Assembly (NCBI GenBank): GCA_002205965.3
Contig: NADL03000483.1
Coordinates: 1,674,001 to 1,738,000, forward strand
Direction: 5' to 3'
Source of the DNA: Kappaphycus alvarezii
Taxonomy: Eukaryota > Rhodophyta > Florideophyceae > Gigartinales > Solieriaceae
Length of the DNA: 64,000 nt
Shown piece after piece: positions 33,101 through 47,210 of the stretch (positions are counted from its first letter, which is position 1; each line of letters begins with the position of its first letter). The notes beneath the pieces are model-generated. The model did no database searches. It saw only the letters and a list, made by a program, of their open reading frames with translations, and was not told the origin of the DNA. The position numbers and the translations under genes were made by a program.

Positions 33101-36100
33101 TTACAAATATAATTTTGGCGACTCACTTGTCTTAGCACTCTGTTATGCCAACATGGAGAATTACTTAGCTCATTTGATGTGATACTTAATGCAATAAAAT
33201 TTGAAAATGAGTATAGGTCATATTGATATTTACTTTCGAAAAAATCCTATAATAGTTTTTCTATTACACTTGTTTTCGTTTTTTGCATTTTTGTTTTTAT
33301 TTTCTTGTATCAATAATTCAATTTTAATTTTGGTTTATCACTTGGTAATAACGGGGGAAAAATCTGTTATTTTATTATTTTACTGTTTTCATAAATAAAA
33401 ATGATTTAACTCTACGTTCACTCACCACAAAATACAGGGATCTTAATCTGAAATTTGGCTCAAATTATGCTTATTGGATACTAATTAGATTTGGTCCTTT
33501 CCAAGAAGGCTGCACAGTAAGCGTGAGTAGCTGTATACATCGCGCTTATTAGGGCTAGTTATTTTTGATTGCATACGTTCAATTTTAGTCCTTTTCAAAT
33601 GATCTTAAAGAGCTTACAGATGCTTCATCAATTATAAATCGGGCTTTTTATCTGTCAATACACACGAATTGTCTCGTAATCTGTCATCAACCTTTCCATG
33701 TAGGCGTAGATGAGCGAAAGGGAAAGGTTTTGGGGCACTGCCACCTATGTATGTAAGACAAGATCTCATCAGTTAGGTGACACCAAATTACACGGATCGA
33801 AATCGATATGTATGAATTCTAAAGCATACTTATTACAAGGAAACTTATTTACCTCTGACTGATTGGGGAAGGTATAAATGGCTGTTTCGCCGTATTTCTG
33901 ATCGCGAATGATCGTACCTGACCGAACGTAAATTTGCAACCTGAATCTTAAATTTCTTGTATGGTGCTACCCATTATCGAGGATGATGGGATTCAAAAGG
34001 GCTTGAAATAGAGGAATGGAAGAAAGGAAGGAAAAAATCTAAAATTATAACTTTTATACCGCCAGGAAAATAAAAACCAGAAGTTCTTGATTAGAAATCT
34101 CCTTGAGGCATTCCTGCTTCAAAATTTTTGTGGACTTCAATACTTAACTATACCTTCCTTGCCTGAAAGTCAAATGATTTGTGATTAGGACCAGTCTTTT
34201 AATTAATCTGCATTATTATAAAATTAAATTAAAAAGTGCAATGTACGTATTTGTCCTCATGTTATTAAAGAAGATTTGAGATTAGTTTTTTTAACTTTTT
34301 GCACCAATACTGTTGATAATCCTTCCAACATCTCCAAAATTTAAGTCAGTTATTGCTTCAAATTAAAGCGCATGTTTAACAAGAGGTTAAGTAAAAATGA
34401 AAACTAGTATAAATAATTAATTATTTGAGCCATGTTATAATTAATAAAGAAATGGTAATCATCTTCTTAAAGTAGAACGATTCTTAAAGGAGAACGAAAA
34501 GGAAAGATATGAGATGGGCAGGTAAGAATGACAAGGATTCTGCAAAAAAGTAGTGAAAAAAACATCAAGAAAATTGCACCAAGCACAAGCACAAACATAA
34601 ATATGTTCTGTTGCCCAAATGTAGAGATAGCGATACATAGGAAATTTTTTACGTTCATGAAACTTTGATATACGACCAAAAAGAACTTAAAATCAAATTA
34701 AAAATTTTCAGTGAGAACGCGACAACTTTTATCTAGTTGAAAGAAAAATTAGGGTGTCAATTAATGTCTATTAAAATTATGAGTATAGCTATATATATTT
34801 TTCAGGAGCTGTATCTTTCCTATCCTGGCAGGTTTATGTACTTCATGGGTAAGAAGAGACTACTTGAGGTGAGGGGTATTTTTCTGAACGTAAACTATTC
34901 TCAGAATGACAATTGAAAGTATCGAAAACGTATAAAAAAATTTTAGTGTACAAGTACAAATAAAATTATTTCTTATCTAAATTCACTCTTAGTCACATTT
35001 ATTTAATCTTACGGAAGAAAGTAAATAACAAAAAGCGCACTATTTATCGCGTTTTCATCTTCGATAATTTATATGAAGTTGATAAAAACAGTAGTAAGCT
35101 CCTTTTTCGGTGAAGTGGAATAATGACCTCGAATGAGACTGAAAAATTGCAGTAATTGTATGCTCTCATTCCTCATTTATTTCTTCACATCTGCGTGGCA
35201 CTTTTCTTCCGATACTTGTGATATTTAGATATAAACCAAGCTTTATTTTATATAAGGTAACTAAAGTTAGTAGATGACTTCTTTTCTCCTACAAGAAGCG
35301 ACCCAAAGATGTAAATTTGTAACTGGTTTTCGATAGCTTTCACTGCTAGTGTCACTTTGATGATTTTTTACCAATTTACTATTCATATAATTATACCTTT
35401 ATATAAGTAATTCCGCAGATTATTCGCAAATATATCTAATTTTGAATTTTATCTGAAATATAATAGAAGATTTTGACCAGAAAAGTTAACAAGAAAATAC
35501 ACATTTCAGGTTGTGTTTCTGTACTTCAAGTTTCATATCTTATTTATCTGCTTGACTGATATTTTATGTTTGGAGACTCCCGTAAAACAATTAATTAATT
35601 AAGAATGCAAATACATGTGCATCGATATAGATTACATATTAAAATTTCTTTTGATGCCTTTAGTAAAAAGAGATAAAAAATCCACTTTCTCTCTTCTGCT
35701 GGAACTTTTCAACAGATCTGCAGGCAATTAGAAACTTTCAAATAGTTTTTAGAAGCTACAAGAAAATTATTTTTCGACTTTTCTTGTTTTTTAATTTAGT
35801 AACTACGCGGTCTAGGATTTTTGCAATATTTTTGCCTTTTTTACTTGCGTTTTTCTTTTTAATACCAGATATGCGAACTAATCTGTACGGATGATTTAAA
35901 TCAGATATTTGCATTTACTAATGGAAGCCGGCTCAGGTTTCTCCTCATTATATGATGGATTCTCTTTGTTTTATTGGAATAACTAGAGCCCTTTAGTATT
36001 TTACTTTGTAATACTTGAACAAGGAGCACGGATTTACGTTATGTAATGCCCGCGATCTTCTGGTACGGCCTGTGGTTTCCGAGAGCCTGGTGCAATGTAT

Positions 36101-39100
36101 GCAATAATCAATTAGAATGAATTATACAGTTTCATGGAATGTAAAAGGGGGGCTAATTTACTGTGGTAGATATGTGGGTTGGTATCCAGTAAGTTTGTAC
36201 CGGAGCGTAGATATTGTCAAGCCAATTGTGAATCCGTACAATGCGTCGAAAGCTGTGGATGGCACTCCAATCTACCAGAAGGTGGAAGGGAGGCCAGCCA
36301 GCAAACAAGCGGCATTGGAGGCTACTGTCAAAGCGAAGTGCCGCTGTAAAAGAATGCCTCTAACATTAGGAAAACGTTCCATTGCGCGGGTGGCAACGGT
36401 TCTCGCGAGTTTCTTGACGACGGAGAACGCCGCCGGATGCCATCCTCCAAGCGTTGAGATGGGAACAGGAACCAGCCTGTTTCTCCCAGGAAGCTCAGCA
36501 AGGAACCCTTGGTATTTCCGCTGATGGAATTAGGCTTGTTTTATTTGCACTGGACAAGGTACAGTATTATTTGCCGAGACAATATTCGGAAAATTTGATG
36601 TCAATTGTACTTGTTTAGAAAAATTTCAGTGAAAATTAGACGACTTGCCTCATGTAAATCTATTGTTCGTAAATATTTGTCCAACAGAAATGGTTGGAGT
36701 AAATTGGCAGAAAGGTAAGCTTAATAGACAAAAATTGTATAGAAAATATATTGAAGAGCGATGAAAACTCCACGCGAAAGGCTACAGAATGAATTAAAAT
36801 AAAGAAAAAGTATTGTCTAACTACGTCCTTCTCACTGAAATCTTTTTTCGATTTAAATCTTTCAGATTTTTAAGCATACATGTTCAGGATTTAAAAGCGG
36901 CATGAAAAGAAAAAGAAAACGGTATAAGCTAAAAATGTATTGCGCGAAAGACTATAGTTTAATCCTTGAAGCTATTATTTGATTACAGAAATGCAGTTTT
37001 TTCGTTCTATGTTTATAGTAAAGAATGCTAACTCCTAAACTAATCACATTTACATTGAAGAAGAATTAAATGGCCTATAGAGTACTTTTAATATCAATGA
37101 ACCAATAAGAGCACTTTTTGTGGTCTGATTAGATGAAATTAAACTTTGACTGAATCTGTATTCCAGTGTACAAGAAGAATAATCTTCGATTGAAATATCA
37201 ATGTTTTTCTAGGCCACATGCAGTGGTGAACATGAAAAAAAATGATTTCAATAAAGTATGCTATCATAAAAAAAATAAAACATTTATTAGTAGATACTCC
37301 AGACAACTATTTTATTTACTTCTTCTGAACGCGTCCGGGTGATAAATCTGGGCTTTTTACGCGGAGTGGAACTCCATTCCGAAATTCGGGGATTGCATGC
37401 CGGTAGCTGGTTCAGCAATTTATTCAAGAAGTCGGGGTTTCTGCCTTCTGTACAGATTACAGCTCCGTAAGGAATGAAGTATTGACTTATTGAATTGTGT
37501 TTGTGGTGACAAATAAAAGGTTAAGAATATGAAATTTCTTAAACATACTTTTTTTTGAATGTGTGTATTTAATAAACTCTAAGATGCTTAAGCAGTTGTA
37601 TATCTCTATTCAGAATCTTTTCAGTAAGATTTGAAATAACCGTAGGAGGCAGTTTAATTTGAAATGAGCAACTTTTACCAGTTTTCTCATTAATTACAGG
37701 CATGAGAGCGTTTCTTTGGGCCGAGGTCAAATAAAAAATAGCGCTTAAAATTCATTCACACAGTCCCACCGGGCAGGACTAAAGTGGCAAAAAGAAATCA
37801 GGTGGCAAATTTCAGGGGCAGAACTTCCATATATGCCCCTACAAATTGCCTCTATAGCAACCACACTAATTGATGAGGGTATCGGGCCAGAAAAATGGCG
37901 CTTAAACCGAAACACGCAGTGCCATGTGCGAAGGGATATATGAAAAGGTAAATTGAACTGCGGCTCGCGACGAAAATATCGCAAATCAGGAAAAGAACAA
38001 GTTGGTAACCATGTCTGACTCCACCAACCGCAAGCCATTATAGGTGATCTGAATTAGGCCCCGTGCTGTACCAGTGGGGTGGAGAGGGGAAGGTGGCAAA
38101 ATACACAAAGTCCGGGAGTGATAAATCTTATCTCGACGAATTGCGGGGATACACATCTCACTATAGTTTTTCATTTTGACCACGACCGGTGGAAACGCTC
38201 TAAATGCTTAATAAAAATGCCTAATTAACTTATTTGAAATCTGCTCAAATCTTCAGTACAATTTCAATGTAATTTAGCTTAAGTGTTCAGAATATGCACC
38301 AATGCTAAATAAGTCGGTCCTGTTTTCGTTTCAACTGATAGTTGGTGTAATTAAAGGATTTTTCACACTTCTTTTAGTCTATTTTGCGTATAAATATCCT
38401 CACTTTACAAATATCACTTGAAAATATTCGAAAAAAATCATTTTGACTGAATGATTTATGATACATAAGATGCTATGGTGAGAAAACACTTTTTCACTTT
38501 TTATAATTTACATTTTTTTTAATTTCGAGGATTTACTCAAATAATATTCTAGTTTTAGGAAGGAAAAAATCCGAGATATTTCTGGGACATTCTATCATTA
38601 AGAGGTTGACTAATTTTAGCTATACGCGAGCAATAATAGCAACCGGAAGCTACTGATATAGAGCAGAACTAAATGTACTGTAGACAGAGGTAACTCCTCA
38701 AAAAGTAATTTTCACTCAACAAAAGGTTTTACTGCACTGAACTGCAAGTTTTCCTCAAAGTTTTCTTCCGATTACTGTCTAATGTGAGCATGGTGAAATA
38801 TTATGCATCTTCATTGAAAAGCTTTTAATAATTTCAGGATGAAAAATTTCGAAATTCATGATGAAAAAAGTTGCAGATAAGGAGAAGTTTAATTTTTCAG
38901 TTGAAATGGTCAAATGTCTCAAATTTAAATGCAAGAGTCGTGTATATTTTAGAATTGCATAATGTTTGACCTCAAAAATCCTAGTTTGATTTATAGCATA
39001 TTTAATATATCACGTCCCGGGTTAATCTATGGGCTATTCTCCCTTGTTCTATAGGTAATTCAGGCCTGGTTCATGTCACTGCTGATAACGTAAATTGCAC

Positions 39101-42100
39101 TTCGCTGCGCATGATTCTTGAATAACTCAGGTTTACCTCTACTATGTTTATGAAATGATTGTCAAAATTTACTGATAATTTTGATTCATATGTAATTTGA
39201 TGATAGGTAGAGCTCTGGGACTTTGTGGAGCGATATCAAAACTTTTAAATTTTAGAAAAAAATCTGCATAGAAAACTGTCATCTTTTGGAATTTTCTTCC
39301 TTTCAATGAATTAAAATGTTAATGTATTTAAAAAGTCCTAAGAACGCGAATACTACAATTTTAGACTTCAAATTTTTGCCATGTGTTTTTTTTGACGTAA
39401 GTCAGTGTAAAATAAATGAGATAGTGTAAAATTTGTAACAGATTAGAGGATATCAAATGTGTTTGGCAATGACGCAACATCAAATTTGTCATAAATAACT
39501 TTGCATATATACAAAATGATTAAATGGTATCATATGAATCTTCACTGGCTCAAGGAAAATTACTAGTTGCACTCCTCGCCTTTTTTTATTAATAAAGCAT
39601 GCCTTAAAAACTTCAGAAATAAATCAAATAACATTCACATATTTCTCAATTGTTCTCTTTTGTAATTTGAAATCTCTTCTGTAGATGCACCTATACTTAT
39701 TTCCCCTGATATTATTCCGAAAGCCTGCAAATATATATTACTAACTCCTCTAGAATTAAAATAAAACAGAAGTTTTGGCACGTTAGTCTTATTACAGGGC
39801 TAAAATTTTGGTGTGTTAGTCTGATTAAAGGTCTGTCAATCACTTTTACAACCTTTTTTCTCTTTTGGTTGTTCATTTTATCTATTACTCTCATTCTATC
39901 GATCTCTTGCATAAGCTCAGTTAGTAAAGGTGCACTACTCGATAATACTACAAATACAATTCATATGAACGCAAGGCCGTTATACAATGAGTAGTGGTTT
40001 TTATTCTTCGTTTAACACTCTGTGATGGCACTTTGACTCATACTTACATGCCAATACGTAATTTAAGGATGTGTAACTGTAATAAATCATTTATTTATCT
40101 CTACCACTGGAGTGACTGTGAATCAAATACTTGGCAGCTTTAACTTAATCATAGCAAGAAGAAAATAATTGAACTCTATTGCGGTTAATTTACGGTCCTC
40201 ATCTGTACTGATTTCAAAATACTGTCAATAATTTATTTGTGATGTGGGATACTTTCTAATGTCCAAGCATTATCTAAAATCAGATTTTATACTGATGTTT
40301 TCGGAGTTTACTTAGTGATAGTTTACATATTTATGTAATAATTATCCCTCTAAACTGAAAAAAGTCAAAATTTAAAGACTTGTTCAATTTATGTCAAAAT
40401 TTAGAGTTTCTCAAGACATTTTCGTTACTTTTCGCTCATACTCTTGTATAACTAAAAATATTAGGCGCTATTTCAGCTTTTAGACAATTCCTTGTTAATA
40501 AATATTTCAATTCGACAGAATGTGGAAATAATTCTTTTGTGACCCGTAGAAAAATTTGAAAAACTTTCAATTCTCTTTTGCAGGATATTTTGGAATTTTG
40601 AAATATATCGATACGTAATCAAGTCTTCTTAACAGTTTTATTTTCTATCGTCAATATTTTAGAACAATTTTTGTTAACCAAGCCAGTTTTTATCTAGGAG
40701 CTCTCTAAATTTTTCATTGATGGGGTTACTTGCACTGGTTGTGACATCAAATTGCAATAAAAGAACCTCTTTAGCTGTAATGAGATTAATCACTAAATTC
40801 ATTTTCTTGTGTTTCCCATTAACATAATAGGAGATATAGTGGTTTCTTGAGTACTTTAACTTGATGCAAATCTTCATTTATTTCATCCTTCATGAAAACC
40901 TGCTCATTGAATCATAACACACACCATGGAAAAATGAGTAGCTAATAGATCTGAGAAAAAATCATGAAGTTTATTCTAAAATGTTTATCTGCAAAAATCA
41001 AAGTGTACCATATCCGGGTATTTCAGCTCACCTTTTTGTGTCCAAACTTCTGCAGTATAAACCGCTGAAATCAGTTCCTTCGTTTCCATTTTTATAATCT
41101 TCCTGTCTTTATGTATCAATATAACTGGGTTGAAAGGTCATGAATCAATAGATTCTCAAATAGGATATGGTGAATACATGATATACTCGGTATCCCTATT
41201 TACATTTTCTCAGTACAAAACAATTGATAATACAAAAAGAGCAAAAAATGGTAAAATAGATGCAATATCGATTTACACCAAACTTAGCATTTCTATACAC
41301 CTAGGGTGAATATTTTCATACACGGAGAATTCTAAGAAGAACTTAAATAAAAGTTCCCTGAATAATGTACTCAGTAAATATGGTACTAAAACATATATTT
41401 AATTTTGTATCATCCCAAATTCGTATGGGTTTATGCGTGTTAATTTGGAACAATATTTCACTGCGCAAATGATTTTCTGTATATTTCTGAGGCAGAAGCG
41501 AGTCTGAGTCATCATTATTCTTTTTGCCAATGCGATGGAGGACAAGGACGGAGGTTTGTGTTACAACACGCTCAATATCTTTAAAGAATTATGGTAAAAA
41601 ATATTGAGCGATCAAAAATTAGCCCAATGAGTGGCGTTCGCCTTCTAAAATATATGTCACATACTGAGGCCAAGATTCCCGGCCGACAGTCTGCAGCCCA
41701 GTCTGGTTGGAATAGAGTATCGAGATATAAGTAATTGAAAGTCGTCAGGAATACATTTACAGTAATTGTAGTTAGCTGTTTCCTTACATATCCAAAATTT
41801 AGATCAAGAAAAATCACAAAAGTCAGGTTTTCCAATGACAGCATAAAATTAATTCCAATTTCAATGGAATGAATTATTTTTCTAATGCCATTTTTGCGCC
41901 CATTTAATTTGCGTGTCTGAAGAATAAATTAATGCCAGCGCCGAGGGATGAATTTTAATGCTACGTGAGGAAGCTTCGGAAGATGATGGTTCATTTGCCG
42001 TTCTACTAACCACAAAAATTGCTATTAAATTGGCATTTACGTTGTTCGCAAAATTAAATGTATTTCAATTTAATTGAATCCCTAAGCTTGGCAAGATGTG

Positions 42101-42150
42101 CATCCGAATACTTTCATTAGATTGTTTGAAATAAATATGTGAAGTACTAT
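30200..42150. other. AT-rich, gene-poor desert
   Basis: The base composition is visibly much richer in A and T than on either side, with frequent homopolymer-like A and T runs. No transposon domain is recognisable, and CAGTA repeats, common left of 26 kb, are nearly absent (isolated units near 36560 and 38680). Reading frames are short except for two less AT-rich islands, at 36117-36524 and about 37745-38183. Confidence 0.6.
36117..36524 (+). CDS. ORF in a GC-richer island, unknown function
   Basis: This 135-codon frame lies in a short island that is less AT-rich than its surroundings. The product is basic in its centre (PASKQAALEATVKAKCRCKR), with no signal peptide, membrane span or family motif that I recognise. 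It starts with ATG and ends in TGA. It may be the remains of an inserted element rather than a gene. Confidence 0.2.
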   Translation: MNYTVSWNVKGGLIYCGRYVGWYPVSLYRSVDIVKPIVNPYNASKAVDGTPIYQKVEGRPASKQAALEATVKAKCRCKRMPLTLGKRSIARVATVLASFLTTENAAGCHPPSVEMGTGTSLFLPGSSARNPWYFR

Positions 42151-45100
42151 ATGAATCTTTACAAGACTAATTCTAAGAGATCTGCTCAATACACAGAGTA
42201 CAGTACACTATGTAACCACAGTGTGTAGCCACGGTTTAAGTGAAACCTAGTAAGCCAATCCTGACAAATTTTATCTACGAGTTCCAGATCGCCCCTTCTC
42301 TCAGTCTCTGCACTCTCTAGGTCGTAGAAATACGGCACGTTACTGCTAAAGCCACCAAATCGACCCGCTGAAACCTCATCCTGTTCCTTTACATGCGACA
42401 CAATAAATTTCCCCCGCTTCAAATCTACTTCGTGCGCTTAGGCTACCTATCCCTTGGAGGAGCTGCTGAGGTCGCCTCCCAGAGCCAGCTACCTGATATC
42501 TATCGCGGTGTGACCCGCTGAGCACTCAACATACCTGACTGCTATTAACCGTCCGACCTTCTTTCAGCTGATTGTATTGAAGCCAGCGCCATTTCTAATG
42601 CTTCATCTTTCCTTATTGCGTTATTCATCCCTGATATCGCCTGCTTCTTATTCTTCGATACTTTAAAAGTTCGCCGTGGGATATTTTAACTTCTTAGTGC
42701 CGTCAGCTGGTCTTGTATGCTGACTACTAAAATCTTTTGGGCTCTTTCAGACGATGATGAAATGTGCAAGCCGGTTAGTTCCTAACTTTCATGTCAGTCT
42801 AAATAGTGCGCACTAAAGAATCTAGATCCGGCTAAACTAACTTCAGCGTCTGACATCCTCTCCACGAAACGAATTATATCTCTGAATTATCAAAGAAAAA
42901 AAGACCCCCTACATCCCCAGAAAACCTTGGGCAGTCTAATGTTACAGTGTACAGCTCATTACTGCACAATGTAGGGCTGTAGTATCCGTTTTTCCAAGAA
43001 AATATGGGGCTGAAACAGTGTAGAAAATATCAGAACTGAGCCCCTTTTTACACATAACTACAATTTCTATGTGTTCTATTGATAATCTTATATGATATCT
43101 ATATTTCAATTACTACTTTCGTATACTTAGGCTATATTTTTTTCTATCTTAGTAATCTATTTACACTGAATTGGACATATTTCAGTGTCTGTTTGAGAGT
43201 AGGGTGCTCTATAAAATCCGCTAGAGATTGTAACTAGCATAGAAGTAGGTGCAGTATAGACGTAAATATGACATCCACTTCCCCATACAAAGAGTCTCCG
43301 CCTTGGGGGTCGAGGTAAAAATCCACCAACATTTTCATTGCAGCATATTAGAATCGTCTACCCTAATCAAAATCCGTAGCTTTGCTTCGGTCTCGCCGCT
43401 AACGCCGACAGTCTGCGTTTTTCCCTTAAAATTCCTCGAAAATCATTCAGGTCAATTAGAGACCTTTTCGGTACCTTACTTGCTCCTCAATTGGTTCGGA
43501 ATGCGTAGTTTGAAATGCGTAATTTACTCTCTTTATCACGCGTCACAGTCCTGATATCAACAATCCATACATTTCAAGCGTTGAGAAGTTTCTCTCGTAA
43601 TGAAGGCCCCATCATCCAGGTTTCTACAGTTTGGGACAGTAAACAGCAATAGTGTCTAATGCTGCATCCCTGATGGCTGGTGTCCAGACCAATGTGATCT
43701 GTACATCTTAGTAAGCCTGCATTTATTATGCTTACTCCTTTATGAAACAACTGGCCTCACTTCGGGAAAGATCCTTGTTTCTAAATATTTAACTACCCGA
43801 ACGTTTCCCATTTGTGCGACAACTCTGTTCATTTTGCATTCAAATCTTCTCACAATCATCTACATAGAAATCGTCGGTTGTAGCCGTAATTTGATTCATG
43901 GCACTGAACAACATTTAATGCTAAGTTAGCTCAGTTGTCTCCGACTGGGGGAAATCAATCTAGCTAACGAGCCCACTCTCCAGCCATGATATATTTCGTA
44001 GCTACATTTTCACAAACTTTATATTATTGTGGAAACTCAACCAAATTAACAAGCGCAATTTATTCTTTCAAAACTCATCCATCCATCCAATTACCCTTTT
44101 ACATCGACATCTGTGTTCGTTCGCACGGCCTTTCTCTCTCTCTCCTTTTTGTTCCTTATCATGGTAATCCTGGGAGTGATCCTAGAGCAGACTCCTAGAG
44201 CCGCCGAACTCTGCTCAATATTTATTCCGCGATATCGACTCGGACGTTTTAAATTCAAAACTTTTCTACTTACTACTGTTCTACAACAATTTAGAAGTGG
44301 TCAGAATCTTTCCTCTTCCAGGTTAGTAACAAGCATTTGGTCTCCCAGGCGTTTAGAATGTGAAAATATTCGTCGCCCTTTGGACAAGCAAACAAATTCT
44401 CCCACAAAAAATGACCTACACCGACTTCTCTGCGAGCAACCAGAGTACTAGAATCATTATTGTTGCCTACTCTAGCTGAAAAGCTGATTACAAAATTTCA
44501 TTCCTTCATTGCTCTCTAGAAGCAGTTCCTTTCTATTGCTAAAACGGTAAATCAACAATACCCTGTGTGTTCTTGATAGTATAAGACAGAAGCGCGAAAA
44601 AGTCATCAAAGCCTGAGCTGCGTAATTGCAGGCAATTAGCAATTGAGATGAATGGCGAACCTTTAACTGGACGCAAAATACTTGTCGATTAACCGAGAAA
44701 GTTGGAACGGGAGATAGAATTACCCTGCATGAATCAGAATGAGCCTGTGAACAACTTGGAACAGTGTTTCGTCGAAGGATTATTATAGATTTTCAGCATG
44801 TCTCGAAAAGGCTAGAAATGAAAAGAGCATGCAACCTGCGCGAAAATTTCGTTTAGTTGGGGTTGATCGATGGGTGTAGGCATTTTCCCCATTGGGAATA
44901 GGATTCCATTTTATTGCTAACGTCAATGCACAGTTTGCGAACGAAATCTTCAAGAGGGTGCAATATCTTTGGAATGAATAATATTTTTACACGACCGTGG
45001 CAGTTCAATGATATCTATACTACAAAAAATAAAACGGAAGAATCAACAAAGGAATCGAAGTTTTTGAAGCAATATCATCACAAAGAGTATGAGGAGTGTT

Positions 45101-46390
45101 TCGAAGAATTTCAGGGAAGGATCTAATTTCGAAATTCAAATAGCGATGTGTTGCGGACAGATCATTCCATACAAGGCGTATTGAATTTCCGTCATTGCAA
45201 CTTTCTGTTTCGGCAAAGATGTAGTCCTACGTGATACTTACTGGCATACGGTAGGATCTCCTCACTGCGCAGAAAACAATGAAATTGTCCACCTTCCTCT
45301 GCAGAGTTTCTTTTCAAATATCGTGCCGCAGGCTAATCGATATGGTGCAGAATAAGGCGAAGTTTATTACTGACAAATTACTAGTCGAAATTTGTTAGAG
45401 TTAATGTTAGATCATTAACACTGACAAATTTCGAGTTGGGGACTTTCAGAATAATAGCGTACCAGCCGTAATCCCAACCAAATCTTCCGGGAGTAAATTT
45501 CATCTTGAGGTGCAGAAAAATCGTGTTTACTACCACAATCAATTTTAAGGAAGAGCTTAATATCATCGACTCCAGAGTCGAGTTTTACTTCTTTTAAACC
45601 TGCAACGGACAGTCGTAATAATGGTACCTCCCTGGTAAAACTCTCGCAACCCGTGTTTCCGGTTCCAACCCATGGCCTTCGATTCTTTTGGTACGCCATC
45701 CCCGGCCACCTCCTCTTTTACAGAAAAGTACATACCGCACACTGCGTCCCGTTACTACACCACTGCTTTTACGACTCTCACACGCACCTACCGGCGCCTC
45801 AGTTGTGCTCTGTGTTCATCGATAGCTGTAGCCATCATATTACAGGCTCTAATGCACATGATAGACGTTAACCATGCAGTTAGATCTGAACTAAATGGTC
45901 AGCGATCAGTGTGCACTTCAGAGAAATAGAGAGTAAAACTGCTTGATTCAATGACGTAAAGTTCTGTGCACTGTCCAGTACAGTAATGTGCAGTTTAAGG
46001 GTGTAGTACTGCAGGAGCTGGCATGGCCAGATCCTTTCGAGGACACCATAGTAATTACAATGCGCGAAATTGCCTTAGACACAACTCGACATTCGATGAT
46101 CGGAGTGTTTTTTCCACTTTTTACGGTCTTAATGGTGTAAAATGCAAGCCCATACAATTCTTGGATGTATTATATAAAGTATTTTCAATACATGTAAAGA
46201 TAGAGGCGCTTAAACAAACAAAAAAACCCATAAAGAATCATAAAAGTTAACGAAACACATTGGACTTCACTAAAAAAACACCCAGTGTGGCGGCAAAAAT
46301 GGGCGCCAAACTTTCCCTGAGGCAAAACTAATACTAATTTCTCACGGAAACTTCTAATATAGGTGCAGTATTACAGCCCTGTGTCCACAT
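42151..46390. other. Intergenic stretch without supported genes
   Basis: Composition returns toward that of the left flank. Several frames of 70-110 codons occur (for example 42186-42422 minus and 45415-45699 minus), but none shows a family motif. Isolated CAGTA units occur near 42197 and 45975. Confidence 0.45.
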
Positions 46391-46397
46391 GTTGAAG

Positions 46398-47210
46398 TAA
46401 CAGGTACAATCATTGGGAAGCGACCGGGACTTTCAAATTTCGAGAAAGGCCAAATTCTCGCCTATTACAGGGAGTTGTTTTCGATCAGAGATACCGTCGC
46501 AATACTGAAACGAGCTCCCAAAACAGTTGTGTTTTTTCTCAAGCAGCATAAGGAAGGCGAGTGAAGGGAAACACCACGCAAAACTCGCAATATTTCCGCA
46601 GCTTACCGTCGGCCCCTAACTTAGGATGCATCAAAGGGAGAGAAGAAGGCACGTGATATTCTGAAATCGCTCGGTTTGGATGCATCCGTCCGTCGTGTTC
46701 AACAGATTATTTCCTCCTGCGAACACCTCAAATACAGCAAGTTGAATAAGTGCCCAGTGATGACTTCAGGGCATAAGGAAAATCGAGTCGAGTGCGTGCG
46801 TCGCCATGTTAGTCGGTGGATCTCATTTTGGATCAAACCAATTTTCCACGACAAGAAAATATCAATCTCGATGGTCCCGATGGATTAACGTGCTATTGGC
46901 ACGATTTGCAGAAGGAACCGCGGCGTTTCCCGACTCGCCAAATGGGTGGTGGTTCGTTGATAGTATGGGGAGCAGTATCGTTTTATTGGACCTCTTCTTT
47001 GTTTATTACTCAGGGAAATCAAGATATTAAACGATACTGTAAGACATTAGAAGCCGGTTTGCGCAGTTTGCCGCAGAGGTGTTAGGGAACAGCAAACGTG
47101 GGTATTTCAATTGCACATTGCACCGATACACACATCCCGTTTCACACGTGAATGTCTCGGATCAAATCAAAATCGTACTCTAGCGGAGACTGATCTATTG
47201 TACTCACGGA
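46398..47210 (+). pseudogene. Tc1/mariner transposase, broken
   Basis: It begins with the paired HTH region (KRPGLSNFEKGQILAYYREL, then IRDTVAILKRAPKTVVFFLK), crosses a TGA near 46561 and a TAG near 46622, and continues with KKARDILKSLGLDASVRRVQ and PVMTSGHKENRVECVRRHVS. The catalytic region appears in two frames: NINLDGPDGLTCYWHDLQKEP with the first DDE aspartate, RQMGGGSLIVWGAVSF, and after another shift FQLHIAPIHTSRFTRE. In active Tc1 elements this last block is QQDNAPIHTS, so the second catalytic Asp has been replaced. At least two frameshifts and two stops kill the gene. Terminal repeats and the TA duplication were not located. Confidence 0.88.

Noticed and set aside
42186..42422. A 78-codon minus frame with coding-like N-terminal part.
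   Set aside because: There is no recognisable family, and the upstream frame is closed by stops within a few codons; not enough to call a gene.
45672..45929. An 85-codon plus frame with a hydrophobic segment, considered as a small membrane protein.
   Set aside because: It overlaps an equally long minus frame, has no family motif and no conserved context.
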